A stretch of DNA of 64,000 nucleotides, taken from the NCBI GenBank assembly GCA_012845835.1, contig JABAKD010000002.1:5206106-5270105 (forward strand). Direction: 5' to 3'. Below the pieces are notes generated by a model that worked only from the letters and a program-made list of their open reading frames with translations, ran no database searches and was not told where the DNA came from. The stretch comes from Undaria pinnatifida. Its lineage: Eukaryota > Sar > Phaeophyceae > Laminariales > Alariaceae. Both the position numbers and the translations under genes were made by a program. Positions 9,879-18,673 of this stretch are shown one piece after another. Positions within the stretch are counted from its first letter, which is position 1. The number at the start of each line of letters is the position of its first letter.

Positions 9879-11775
9879 TTACACCTCGTCTCCGTCGGTG
9901 GTCATCTTGATGGCCCCTCCTTCCCTAGTGGAAGCCTTGCCCGCGACGGCGGCCTTTCCCTCCCCGTCCCCCACCGGGATTGTAATGCGGCGAGCGGTGG
10001 CAGGCACCTCCTTCTTGGGGAAGGCCAGCGTTAGGACGCCGCTGTTGTACTCGGCGTTGGCCTTGGAAACGTCAGCCGTCTCGGGAAGGCGGATGGAACG
10101 CGTCGTTTTTCCGTAGGAGCGCTCGACGAAGTGGTACCTGGGTTCGGGGGGAGAGGGAGGGTTGGGGTGGGTGAATGCATGCATGCATGTGTGCATAAGA
10201 CATGAACACATGACGCGCGTGCTACGATAGCGGTTAAACACCAATGATTTCTGGGGATTTCTTCAATTTCGGAGCGTAAGACCTCTACGTCCCGAAGACT
10301 GGTTTGGAGAAAAAAAAAAAGAAAAAAAAAAAGCGTGCTACCGGATGAAAAACAAAATAAATGGGGCGTATTTCCGACGATTTTGGGTTATAGCCCCCTT
10401 TTTACAACTGAAAACCCTTTTTGGGGACAAAATTACTTGGAATTAGTATAGGGAGGGGTTCGGGGGCTCTGAAGGGGTTAAGGAGCCCCGTCATTCAGAA
10501 ACGATTTTTTTTTTTCAGACGAAAAATGCTACTTCTATTGTTGCGCGCGTGACATGAGAGCCCGCATGGACATGGAAATAGATGTAAGAAAAAAGAACAA
10601 TAATATGCTTTATAGTTTTTGCTAGAAAGTCGCGCTGGTGGAGGTTTGAAATAGCAGTGGTCATCTTTTTTGGGGTATGTGGCAGGCAGAGCAAAAAAAT
10701 GTGTTCGAAAAAAAATGAGCTATCACACACACGGCAGTAGTTGACCGTTTCCGTTTCTCGATGTGTTCATTTTTAGTAAGGTTCCGGTCGTCAGGCGGGA
10801 CTCGGGGACACGGGAGAGTTGGGCACGCGAGGCTGGAAATGAGCCCTTACTTAGTTTTCGGCATCGTCGTTCGTCGTAACATTTGTGGTACACCTCGTTT
10901 CCCTCGGCTCGTTTTCAGAAGGAAGGGAGGGTGCGACGACGTGAACGGTGGGGTAAGGTGGTGAGGTTCGCTGGGCATGACTTGGCGCGGCCGCGGCAGA
11001 TCCATCCGATAAATCGTCCGATTCAATCATCACCCGAATCCCAAAATGTTTGCGATCGTTCTGCAATGTATCCATGACCTATTTTGTCCGGTATATTGAC
11101 TCCCTTATCACCAGCGGAGGGGGGGGGTCACTCTTTCAGGTTCCATTCTGTCGCTCAATTTCACTCGGAATTCTACAGAGCCGTTTCCAAAACAAGTTTT
11201 CGGCAAATCCGTCCGCGGCTCAGCCGATTCATCTTCAATGATCGCACGTTCGCTTCGATGCGCAGACCTACAAAACGTTCATAAAAGTTGCGACCTACGA
11301 CGAGCAGCACGAGGACATTTTCCCGGGGTCCCGCACTGCCCCTCCCCGAAAACAAGACAAGAGTTCACGCCAGCACAACCAAAAATTACCCCATAAACCC
11401 GTAAATCACCCGAAATAACAAGCACCTCTCACCACGACCCACTCACTTCCTTCCGCCACCTTCCTCTCCTCCTTCGTTCTTCTCCTCCCTGTGGCTCTTG
11501 CGCTCGCCCGACACCGTCAGCACGCCGGATTCACGGTCGACGTCCACCGTGATATCATCTTTCCTTACTCCCGGCAGATCCGCGGTCAGCTCAAAACCGG
11601 TGGGGGTCTCGTGGAAGTCCACGTGCATACCGAACTTCCCGTCCCCGCGGCCGCGGCCACCGGCGGGAGCGTCCGTGCTCGGGAGCACGAGGTGGGCGCG
11701 GGGAAACCTGAGCGTCGAGCCCCACCCAGGAACCATCATGAAGTCTTGCTCCATCGAATCGAACACGTCGTTCAT
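9879..11775 (-). CDS. Hsp20-A, small heat shock protein (two exons)
   Basis: The CDS is the complement of 11447-11775 (exon 1) joined to 9879-10137 (exon 2), 195 residues. The donor AA|GTGAGTGG and acceptor CCCAG|GTACCAC split a Lys codon. The start is the MNDVFDSME Met, as in both paralogues. Exon 1 holds the first half of the alpha-crystallin domain (VDFHET, ADLPGVRKDDI, ESGVLTVSGER). Exon 2 starts at YHFVERSYG and holds the AEYNSGVL consensus (A-x4-G-V-L) and a C-terminal I-T-I (I-x-I) oligomerisation motif. The family consists of ATP-independent holdases that bind unfolding proteins, normally cytosolic unless targeted; no targeting peptide is visible. The tail after I-T-I is longer than in Hsp20-B. 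A GGGTGCA segment before the ATG, preceded by CCACAG, could be an acceptor for a 5' UTR intron. Confident by family and splice phase. Confidence 0.9.
10212..10553 (+). mobile_element. F1 element in the Hsp20-A intron (with insert)
   Basis: Ends are GACGCGCGTGCTACGATAG and TACTTCTATTGTTGCGCGCGT. Inside are CGGATGAAAAA, TTTCCGACGATTTTGGGTTA and CCCCGTCATTCAGAAACGA. An extra segment at about 10402-10480 (ACAACTGAAAACCC.. ATTAGTATAGGGAGGGG) belongs to repeat family E, also seen at 19130, 19375, 35206 and 41745. It lies 75 bp upstream of the exon-2 acceptor in gene orientation. Confidence 0.7.
10554..11446 (-). other. Remainder of Hsp20-A intron
   Basis: Intron 10138-11446 is 1309 bp. The part at about 10770-11280 is alignable with the Hsp20-B intron at about 19840-20440 (for example GAAATGAGCCCTTACTTAG against CCAAGGGCTCATTTCC on the other strand, and the GCAAACC/CGATCG-rich piece), showing that the introns share ancestry. 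No open frame is supported. Confidence 0.6.
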
Positions 11776-11877
11776 TGCACCCCTGTGGCATAGCGATGAA
11801 AAAAAAAGAAAAGCAGCGGGACGACAGCGTACCAAAACCCAGCCAAATGTGGAAAAAAGTTAGAACAACGATATTTT

Positions 11878-11892
11878 GGGGCACCGGAGGTC
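11878..11892 (-). promoter_or_regulatory. Conserved block upstream of Hsp20-A
   Basis: GACCTCCGGTGCCCC lies about 100 bp upstream of the Hsp20-A ATG. The same block, with one change, precedes Hsp20-B (18569-18583) and Hsp20-C (38068-38082). A promoter or 5'-leader role is inferred from conservation and position only. I did not find a clean heat shock element (alternating GAA/TTC). Confidence 0.4.
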
Positions 11893-11904
11893 ATGTGCAC
11901 GGTG

Positions 11905-12015
11905 TTGCCCCCGCGAGCACGTTGTGGTGGGCGCTCCTCGGGAAACCTGACTATTTCCGAGCCCTACCCCGGCGTCAATGAAGTCTCGCTCTATGGAACC
12001 AGGCACATCGTTCAT
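11905..12015 (-). pseudogene. Decayed Hsp20 exon-1 fragment E1a
   Basis: The minus-strand frame starts ATGAACGATGTGCC at 12015 and reads MNDVPGSIERDFID, matching the first residues of Hsp20. The match covers about the first 100 bp of exon 1 and then runs directly into the conserved upstream block of Hsp20-A. This is a partial tandem duplication of leader plus exon-1 start. Confidence 0.7.
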
Positions 12016-12425
12016 TGTGCCCCAGTACATAAAGTGAGCAAAACATTCGAGGGAGACACGATAGTGGAAACCCAAAAGCGCGTTACCATGTAGGGGTAGA
12101 AGCTACTCTTCTTGCTGAGGCTGCAAGATTGGGGAACTCTATTGCCCCTCCCAAAATTCTGAATTCGACACAATGAATTGAAACGGTGCAATTCGATGCG
12201 GAATGCACGGCCTATATCGGTAATAGTAGCTACCAATAGCAAGGTGTACAACGAAAAATGCTGTGGAGCACAAAGGGTGTCCCGACGAGACTGACTACTG
12301 GGCAGTTTCTCAGTTTACTAGGTTCGACCCGGTCGCTAAAAAAAAACGCTTGGCCAACACGTGCTACCGCTATATCGTAGCACACGTCTCGCCGTCTCCG
12401 GCCGTCTTCGGCGATGATAGTCTTT

Positions 12426-12625
12426 TTTTTTGTTTTTTTTTTCTTTCTCATCCTCCGGCGGATGGGGAAAAATAAAGCTTTAGCTCACCACACTTCCACG
12501 TATTTTCATACGCGCCGTGTGTCGATTTAACTCAGTTGCTTTCGCAGCCCAACGCTAGCTGGCGCACCCTTCGGGGTCCCATTGTAGGTATAGCGTAAGC
12601 TGCCCCTATCGGCGATAGTCGTAAC
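12426..12625 (-). mobile_element. SINE-1 copy 2
   Basis: The T-rich left end (12422-12450) is the A-tail read on the other strand. It continues GGCGGATGGGGAAAAATAAAGC, AGCTCACCACACTTCCACG, GTGTCGATTTAACTCAGTTGC and CAACGCTAGCTGGCGCACCC. It is nearly identical to copies at 19531 and 42597. The head is possibly tRNA-derived, but I cannot fold it convincingly. Confidence 0.75.
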
Positions 12626-12661
12626 AATAGGGGATGGGCACTTTTCGGATAGACTCGGAAT

Positions 12662-12815
12662 AAGCGGGGACCCGCTAAAGGGGCCGTTATCATGTTTCAC
12701 TCCTTCGAATCGAAAACGCCTCCAATGGCACCCGTGGTGTGGCGATCCAAAAAATGTGCGGTACACATGGTAAGAGCAACCCACAAGCACGGAAGCCGCA
12801 GGGGCATCGCAGGGA
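12662..12815 (-). pseudogene. Decayed Hsp20 exon-1 fragment E1b with leader
   Basis: On the minus strand, GGCGTTTTCGATTCGAAGGAG...ACGGCCCCTTTAGCGGG (12735 down to 12662) aligns with the Hsp20-B start GACGTGTTCGATTCGATGGAG...ACAGCCCCTGGGTGGGG, without an intact ATG. The leader part (12736-12815) has GATGCCCCTGCGGCTTCC, also found at 18493 in front of Hsp20-B. Confidence 0.65.
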
Positions 12816-12832
12816 GTTTTGACTGTGACACT

Positions 12833-13120
12833 GACGCGTGTGCTACGGTAGAGGTGCAGCACCATTTTTTTTTTTTTTTTTTTCCTGAAAAAAATTCCTT
12901 AATTTGGGAGCTTTAACACATCTCCCCACCCAAAAACTGATTTGGAGAAAAAGATAAAGCTGATACCGGATGGAAAAATGCTATGGCCTAGCTACACGAC
13001 GAGAATGACGCAAAAACAAAATAAAATGGCCAGTTTCCGACGATTTTGGGTTAAGGGGTGTCTTAAGTCATTCAGAACCCATTTCAGACGAAAAGTGCTA
13101 CCTCTATCGTAGTACGCGTC
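12833..13120 (+). mobile_element. F1 element, 288 bp
   Basis: Ends are GACGCGTGTGCTACGGTAGAGG and ACCTCTATCGTAGTACGCGTC. The inner order is typical: AAAAACTGATTTGGAGAAAAAG, CCGGATGGAAAAATGC, ACGACGAGAATGA, TTTCCGACGATTTTGGGTTAAG, CATTCAG, TTTCAGACGAAAAGTGC. It abuts the 3' edge of the next Hsp20 exon-1 fragment. Confidence 0.8.
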
Positions 13121-13340
13121 CAACTTTGGAGCGTGTGTGGGCGCTGGTGAGAAACCTGGAAGCCGAGCCCGGTAAGGGAGGCTTCACGTTCAATCGCTCC
13201 GTGGCATCGAAGAAATTGTCGTTCATCGCGCCCCCGTGAAGAGACAAACAAAAAGAGGCGCGCGGTTTGCGGTACAGCAAGCCAAGCGTAAAAAAGGCCA
13301 TTGGTGCGAAAGAGGTAGTCCTGTAGGAAGGACGCGTAAA
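13121..13340 (-). pseudogene. Decayed Hsp20 exon-1 fragment E1c with leader
   Basis: The minus-strand ATG at 13226 opens MNDNFFDATERLNVKPP.., a recognisable but diverged Hsp20 start (compare MNDVFDSMERDF). The homology ends exactly where the F1 element begins (13120), so the rest of the exon was cut off there. The leader resembles those of the other copies (GGGGGCGCG before the ATG). Confidence 0.65.
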
Positions 13341-14935
13341 ATCAACCACGTCGATGATGTTAGGCTCTCCAGAAGTGCATGCACTGTTCGGGAGAGAGGA
13401 TCACGTGGGTTTACCGCAGCGTGGACACGTTTTTGCAGTAGTACGGAGGGTAAGTGAACCGTTTTTAGTTGGAACAGTTGTCGGCCAGTCGACAGAAATA
13501 CCGCCAGATAGATGTCGATATACGAGCGAGGTTCCCCGGAAATATATGCGGGGTCGGCGCGGAAATTGTATAGACTAAAGGGCGCATGTTTGCGTATTAT
13601 TCAGCTTGCTGAACCCACAGCATGCAGCGGTCTTGTCATGGGGGAGGATTCGCCACCACAAAGTACATAGTATAGCGTACTAGTGGCTATTATACAAGGG
13701 ATATCTATGCGGCCCAGAACACTACCTTTTAAAAACACATTCTTAACACGTCAGCTGTGAGTTCGTTAAATTTAGAGGGTCGATAATCATCTTTGCAAGC
13801 TCTGCTCGTTTGTTCCGCGGATTTTGTCAGGGTGAACAATTATTAATAGCAGAAATTTTTGTAAAATAAGATAACTTAGCGATTTATTCGTCACTAGTAT
13901 TGTTAATATTTTATTTCTATAGACTACGTTCCAACTTTTTCATCTGAGCATCTTTTGCCGTGGTGTGTCAAAACCCACGCGAGATGGGTCGCGGGAGGTA
14001 AAGGTGGCGACAAAAGATCGGGTAGACAGCAGGGCGACAACGGTATTTTGGAGCGGGTTACGATTCTCTCGTTCTTCACCCTTTCAAGTGGCCCTCCCAA
14101 AAAGACCGGCCCGCCAGTACTCGTGCAGTACTCTACTGACTGCTGTAGTACTTGTGGTTGATCTTCAATTACGTGATGCACTGAAGACTCCGCCCCTGCT
14201 AGATACCTGGTTATTAGCACTTCTGGGCGTTTAGCCTGCTTTACAGAGATGTAGTCACGTGGTGGCTACCATGTCGGCGATGCAGCGAACTTGACTTTGC
14301 AGTACAACAAACAGCAGAACCACCAGCAACACAAGCAACGGGCCGAATATGTGCAGCTTATATACGTCAGTGTAGCATCAAATTAATACACGGACCAAGT
14401 GGTGGACTAACTTTCAACTTGTCGCGTGTAATGATAGATCCTGCCCCATGTGCACGTGCACGCGGGCGCGGCGTTGTCTTAAAACACCCGATATCAGAGC
14501 AACACGCCCCAATGGCAACAACAAACAACAACGAGCACAGCAGGAGACCCCATCCCATCTGGCAGTGCGAACGAGACTGTCTGTGCCGCTGCTAGGCCGC
14601 AGCAGACACGGCGCACACTTTTTAGTACCAAGTGTCACCTGACTGCTGCGATCCTGCAGCAGCAACAGAGTAGCAACCGCGATACGAGACGTACAAACAG
14701 CAGAACATACTGCAGGCAGTCAGAACAAAACAGCAGCAACGACGACGAAGATAGGGTTGTGCAAGCAACAAGTAATGTTGTACTGTACCAGGTATTTTTT
14801 ATACAGCAGTACACGGATACTTCATGGTAGCTGCCGCACCTCCCCTCACCGGACCACCTGCAGTACATGTACGCGTCGCCACTCAGGCATATCTGCAGTA
14901 GGGTCGGCGTGCTACTACATGGTGCGCAGAGCCCA
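13341..14935. other. Spacer between inverted arms, no supported gene
   Basis: AT-rich at 13700-13930. CAGCAG/GTACAG-rich simple words occur from 14270 to 14930. Short open frames on both strands have no recognisable domain. I see nothing definite. Confidence 0.4.
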
Positions 14936-14939
14936 AAGA

Positions 14940-15310
14940 CTCACCTGAAAGGGTCGAAGGATCCTGTGCGCATGAGACTCATGACCTCGACGGCGGTAGC
15001 AGCAGTAAGTGGTAGTAGCAGCAGCAAAAAGAAAGTAGTTCTCGTCGTCCTCTTGCCGATTACCTAGAGGGCTTACCAATAGCTCGGTGTACACGTATGC
15101 ACTTGCAGTTGAGAGCACAGGATGGTGGCGATGGCTTGTGGTCGGTCTCGGTTGGTAGTGTTTGACGGGTGGGCTTGCAGTGGGCACCGATGCTGTGGTT
15201 GAGTTTTCGAGAAGCGTCTGGCCAAGTCCGGTTGATGCTTCTCCGGCGCAAAAATGCAGAAAGGGGGGGGTTCAAGAGCTGACGAGCTGGCTTTCTTTGT
15301 TCCAGAAACT
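14940..15310 (+). repeat. Repeat R2, copy 1 (CACCTGAAAGGGTCGAAGGATCC end)
   Basis: It begins CACCTGAAAGGGTCGAAGGATCC and GCGCATGAGACTCATGA, and ends near TTTTCGAGAAGCGTCTGG and GCTGACGAGCTGGCTTTCTT. An inverted copy lies at 15815-16200 and a third copy at 44070-44480. It has no coding frame shared among the copies. Confidence 0.65.
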
Positions 15311-15814
15311 GCAACAGGACTGTCATGAACCAAAATGCCTCTTTACCCGAAAACGGGAGACGGGGAGAAAAAGCCGAACCCAGGCGAACTCCGGACCTGA
15401 CTGAACCTTCTTAGACGAGGATAGATCTCCATGCACGTGCCCGGAGGGGGGACAAGGGAAGACACCTGTGACCACGGCTTGTCCAGAAGGTCGCTGAGGG
15501 GTAAAAACCTCTTACACATGTACTGCAAGGCAGATATTGCGACAACATCCTCACTACACAGCAGTAGTAGTGAAAAAAACAGAATAAGGAAAAAAGGCTT
15601 GGATCTTGGAAAGGTAATTTCACGCTCTCTCATTGGCCGAGAGATTATAAGACTTGGAAAAAAAATCTTCGGGAAAGTCCAAGAATGTTCTCGACTCGCT
15701 TGCCTTGAAATTCGGATTTTTTTGGGTCGAAACTTATTCAGCGTTCAGCGAATCCCACACGGCCCACTTTTTCTAGACGATAGGAAGTTTAAATTCTGGA
15801 ACCAAGAAAGCCAG
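15311..15814. other. Spacer with SINE-2 fragment
   Basis: Bases 15440-15500 (GGGGACAAGGGAAGACACCTGTGACCACGGCTTGTCC) match the tail region of SINE-2. The rest has no recognisable feature, although one open frame (15431-16012) spans it and the next repeat. Confidence 0.45.
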
Positions 15815-16200
15815 CTCGTCAGCTCCAGAACCGCCTCTTTTTCTGCGTTCTTGAACGGGAGCATGATCCCGCCAAGACCAGACGCTTCTCGAAAGCTAGT
15901 AGTGATCGGACGTCATTGTTGCCCGCTGCACACCCACCCAGCACACACAAACAACCACCGCCGTCTACAGCAAGCCATCGCGATCAACCTGTGCCCTCAA
16001 CTGCAAAAATAGTGCACAATACACAGAACTAATAAGCTCTCCAAATTGCAGCGCACGAACGACGAGGAGGAGGAGAAGAAGCAAGCGAAGCTGAGATCGC
16101 GAGGTAATCAAGAAGAGGACGAGAACTGCTTACTGCTGCTGCTACCGTCGCGATCATCATGAGCCTCACGCGCACAGGATCCTTCGACCCTTTCAGGTGC
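15815..16200 (-). repeat. Repeat R2, copy 2 (inverted)
   Basis: The reverse strand from 16200 reads CACCTGAAAGGGTCGAAGGATCC, GCGCGTGAGGCTCATGATG and later TTTCGAGAAGCGTCTGGTC and GCTGACGAGCTGGCTTTCTTGG. With copy 1 it forms an inverted repeat with about a 500-bp spacer. Confidence 0.65.
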
Positions 16201-16240
16201 GTACTTGGTCTCTAATTACCACTCCAAAGTAGTTACAGCC

Positions 16241-16554
16241 GGTCGCCCCCGGTGGCGTATCAGGTTATATCCTCGAGCCTGGTATAGATCAGTTTCGTGA
16301 GGCGACCCCCCCCGAGTGCACACTCTCGTATACAGCAGTCGTGGGGACTTCTTCTTGTGCACAAACGGACTTGCGGAAAGCGCGAGAGCGGGAGTTTGCA
16401 ACACCCAATGAAAGATCGACGAGCAGCGGGATTGCCGAACCCTATGCGCGATATACATTGTAGGCAAGGACCGGAGGGGAGAAGGGACGACACCTGTGAC
16501 CACGGCTTGTCCAGGAGCTGGAAAGTAGAAGTGTGCAAAAAGAAAAAACAAGTA
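16241..16554 (+). mobile_element. SINE-2 copy 1 (tRNA-like head)
   Basis: The head GGTCGCCCCCGGTGGCGTATC...CTCGAGCCTGGTATAGATCAG corresponds to the head of copy 2 (48265-48572), where the TGGCGTATC and GAGTTCGAGTCCCC segments resemble polymerase III A and B boxes. In this copy the B box is damaged. The body continues through GACACCTGTGACCACGGCTTGTCCAGGAGCTGGAAAGTA and ends in an A-rich tail (16535-16549). Confidence 0.65.
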
Positions 16555-17700
16555 CCCTGGCCGACCTTGCGTGGAGATACTATTAATACTAATACCAGTA
16601 CTAAGTAGTGCAGTAGGTATACCCAAAAGGCGATACGTACAACAGCCAGTTGCAGTGCCTCAGTCTTGTGAGGGGAGCTACGGTACAGCTACTGAATCTC
16701 GTACTTGGTGTACTGCTGTACAGCAGTAGGTAGGGCACGGTCCTATGCTCCTGGTCGATGGTGCTGTAGTCTATACTATTGCTGTAGTCTAGGTCTATTG
16801 ACGTGGTTTGTTTGTACTTCACGTACCGCTGATACTGGTGCTGCACAGGTTGTTGCTGGTGGGTCTGGTACTGAAGCCGCTTTTTTTCGCAGCAATTCTG
16901 AACTTTTGTCTAGGATACAGTATGGAAACCGGGGAAGTTGGTTTGGCCAGCGTGTGCTTGCTTCCACACTATTATGAGAAGGCAAAAAATCAGGTATGGG
17001 ATGTGCCCTCTTGTAGCAGTTAGAGACCTCGTCGTTCCAACGGCTGGAGCTCTGCGCGTGGGAGAAATATTATAGACTACCGCTGCCCGTTGAAGCATGG
17101 TAGTGTAGTTACTCCGTATCTGGTGCGGCCTAGCCGCGGCACTTGTTCGGTCTGCCAGAGAGGATAGGGTCTGCTGCTGTGCCCGCTTCTTTTGTCGCCA
17201 TTGAGGCGTGTGGCTCTGGCATTCGGTGTTGCAGATCAGACGTGCCCGTGAGAGCTGCCTTTTGCCGCAGATCTGGAATAATTTTGACTTTTGGAAAAAG
17301 AAAAAATGAAGACATGAAACGGTCAGGGGTAGCGTTGCTCAGGGTTTGTCGACGTTTAGCCGCATAGACGACGTTGACGGCTGAAACAACACCTGGGCAA
17401 CCTGCTTGCTCAGGGGGAGGGCTTCAAAAATAGCTCCCAACCCTGAGCAACAAACTTCAATCGGTTATGGTCAGTGAACAGAGCACACACGGTATTAGGT
17501 TTGCCTGCACCACTACAAAAACGAACGCTGACTCGCCGCCAATGCGTAGGTAGCATGGCAGGGCCCGCCATCTCCTCGAACCAGGAGTGATTTCGTGACG
17601 CTGTGGGGACGAAATTAGTAGCAGTGTTCCGCGATCTCAACAGTTTTTCAATTTTCATAAAATCAATCTCAACAGGCAGATGTTTTTTAGGACTCGTACG
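16555..17700. other. Intergenic, no supported gene
   Basis: GTACTGC/CAGCAG-type words occur around 16600-16860. Several open frames of 60-90 codons have no recognisable domain. Nothing is supported. Confidence 0.4.
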
Positions 17701-17705
17701 AGTAG

Positions 17706-18098
17706 GTGAGAAACAGTTATGACAAGCAGCCTCTCAAGCTGGGTCACACGGCGAGGAAGGTTGCCGGGTTGGACGCCCACTCGCTGCCAAAGCGTACAGT
17801 ATCAGAGCCTGTCAGCTCGGACGCCCACTCGTTGCCAAAAAGTAGAGTATCAGAGCTTGTCAGCTCCTCCAGCCAGTCGTCGCTTGGTGGTACTACTCTG
17901 GCGACGAAAGCAGGACAGCAGGTTCAATCTCCCGTTGGTTTTGGCGCACAGGACACCAAGAGCCATGGTCATAGACATAACCGCACGCGAATGCTCTCCA
18001 AGATATATTTATTTCATGTTTTCGTGACGATCCTGCAGAGGTTCCCGGGGGACGTCGCTTGCATACCGTGGAAATCTGGCGGATTTTTGTGTCCATAG
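17706..18098 (+). CDS. Hypothetical ORF with in-frame 48-bp duplication
   Basis: The frame opens at an ATG and runs 130 codons. A 48-bp unit (16 codons, DAHSLPK.. VSE.VSS) is present twice at about 17771-17865, in frame, with several differences between units. I recognise no domain. The ORF could be fortuitous: it has no introns placed and no second copy in the window for comparison. Confidence 0.2.
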   Translation: MRNSYDKQPLKLGHTARKVAGLDAHSLPKRTVSEPVSSDAHSLPKSRVSELVSSSSQSSLGGTTLATKAGQQVQSPVGFGAQDTKSHGHRHNRTRMLSKIYLFHVFVTILQRFPGDVACIPWKSGGFLCP

Positions 18099-18294
18099 GC
18101 AAGCCTCCAACTACAAACACTTCACCTGCCCCGCAATAACACCGCAGGCGTTGCCCACACTACGGTAGTTCTACATGTCTTCTCTCCGAAACAGCATTGC
18201 ATGCACCTCTGAAGGGTCGCCAGCAGCGAGCTGCTAGAAGAGGTTATTCATCTTTCCTACACAACTGTATGTAGTGCTACCCGTATAGCGCCAA

Positions 18295-18440
18295 CGGCCT
18301 TTTTGTACGCGTGGGTTGCTGCACCGCATCGCACCTTTCCTTCTATCGCTCCGCGGGCGCGATTGATTCACCACGATTTTTTCGAAACCACGGAGCGATT
18401 GTATGTGACGGCCCCTTTTACTGGGCTCGGCTTTCCATCT
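18295..18440 (+). pseudogene. Decayed Hsp20 exon-1 fragment E1d with leader
   Basis: Bases 18366-18437 (TTCACCACGATTTTTTCGAAACCACGGAGCGA...ACGGCCCCTTTTACTGGGCTCGGC) align with the start of Hsp20 exon 1, most closely with E1c. The leader TTTTTGTACGCGTGGGTTGCT recurs at about 18505-18527, where it leads into the Hsp20-B leader. Confidence 0.6.
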
Positions 18441-18560
18441 TTTTCACCATCCACGATTCGCGCTCGAGAGTATCACCGTGAAGACGCCCCCCCGATGCCC
18501 CTGCGGCTTTTTGTGCGTGGGTTGCTTTATTGCACCGCGCATTTTTTTTATCGCCACATC

Positions 18561-18583
18561 GGTCACGTGACCTCCGATGCCCC
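18561..18583 (+). promoter_or_regulatory. Palindromic G-box-like site and conserved Hsp20 block
   Basis: GGTCACGTGACC (18561-18572) is a perfect 12-bp palindrome with a CACGTG core. It overlaps the block GACCTCCGATGCCCC (18569-18583), which is shared by all three Hsp20 genes about 90-120 bp before the ATG. A binding site is inferred. The palindrome itself is not intact at Hsp20-A (GGTCATGTGCAC) or Hsp20-C. Confidence 0.4.
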
Positions 18584-18673
18584 AAAATATCGTTGCTGAT
18601 GACTTTTATACTTGTGGGTGTTGCTTCGCTGTCCCGCGGGGGCTTTTCTTTGTCGCTATGCCACAGGAGCGCA

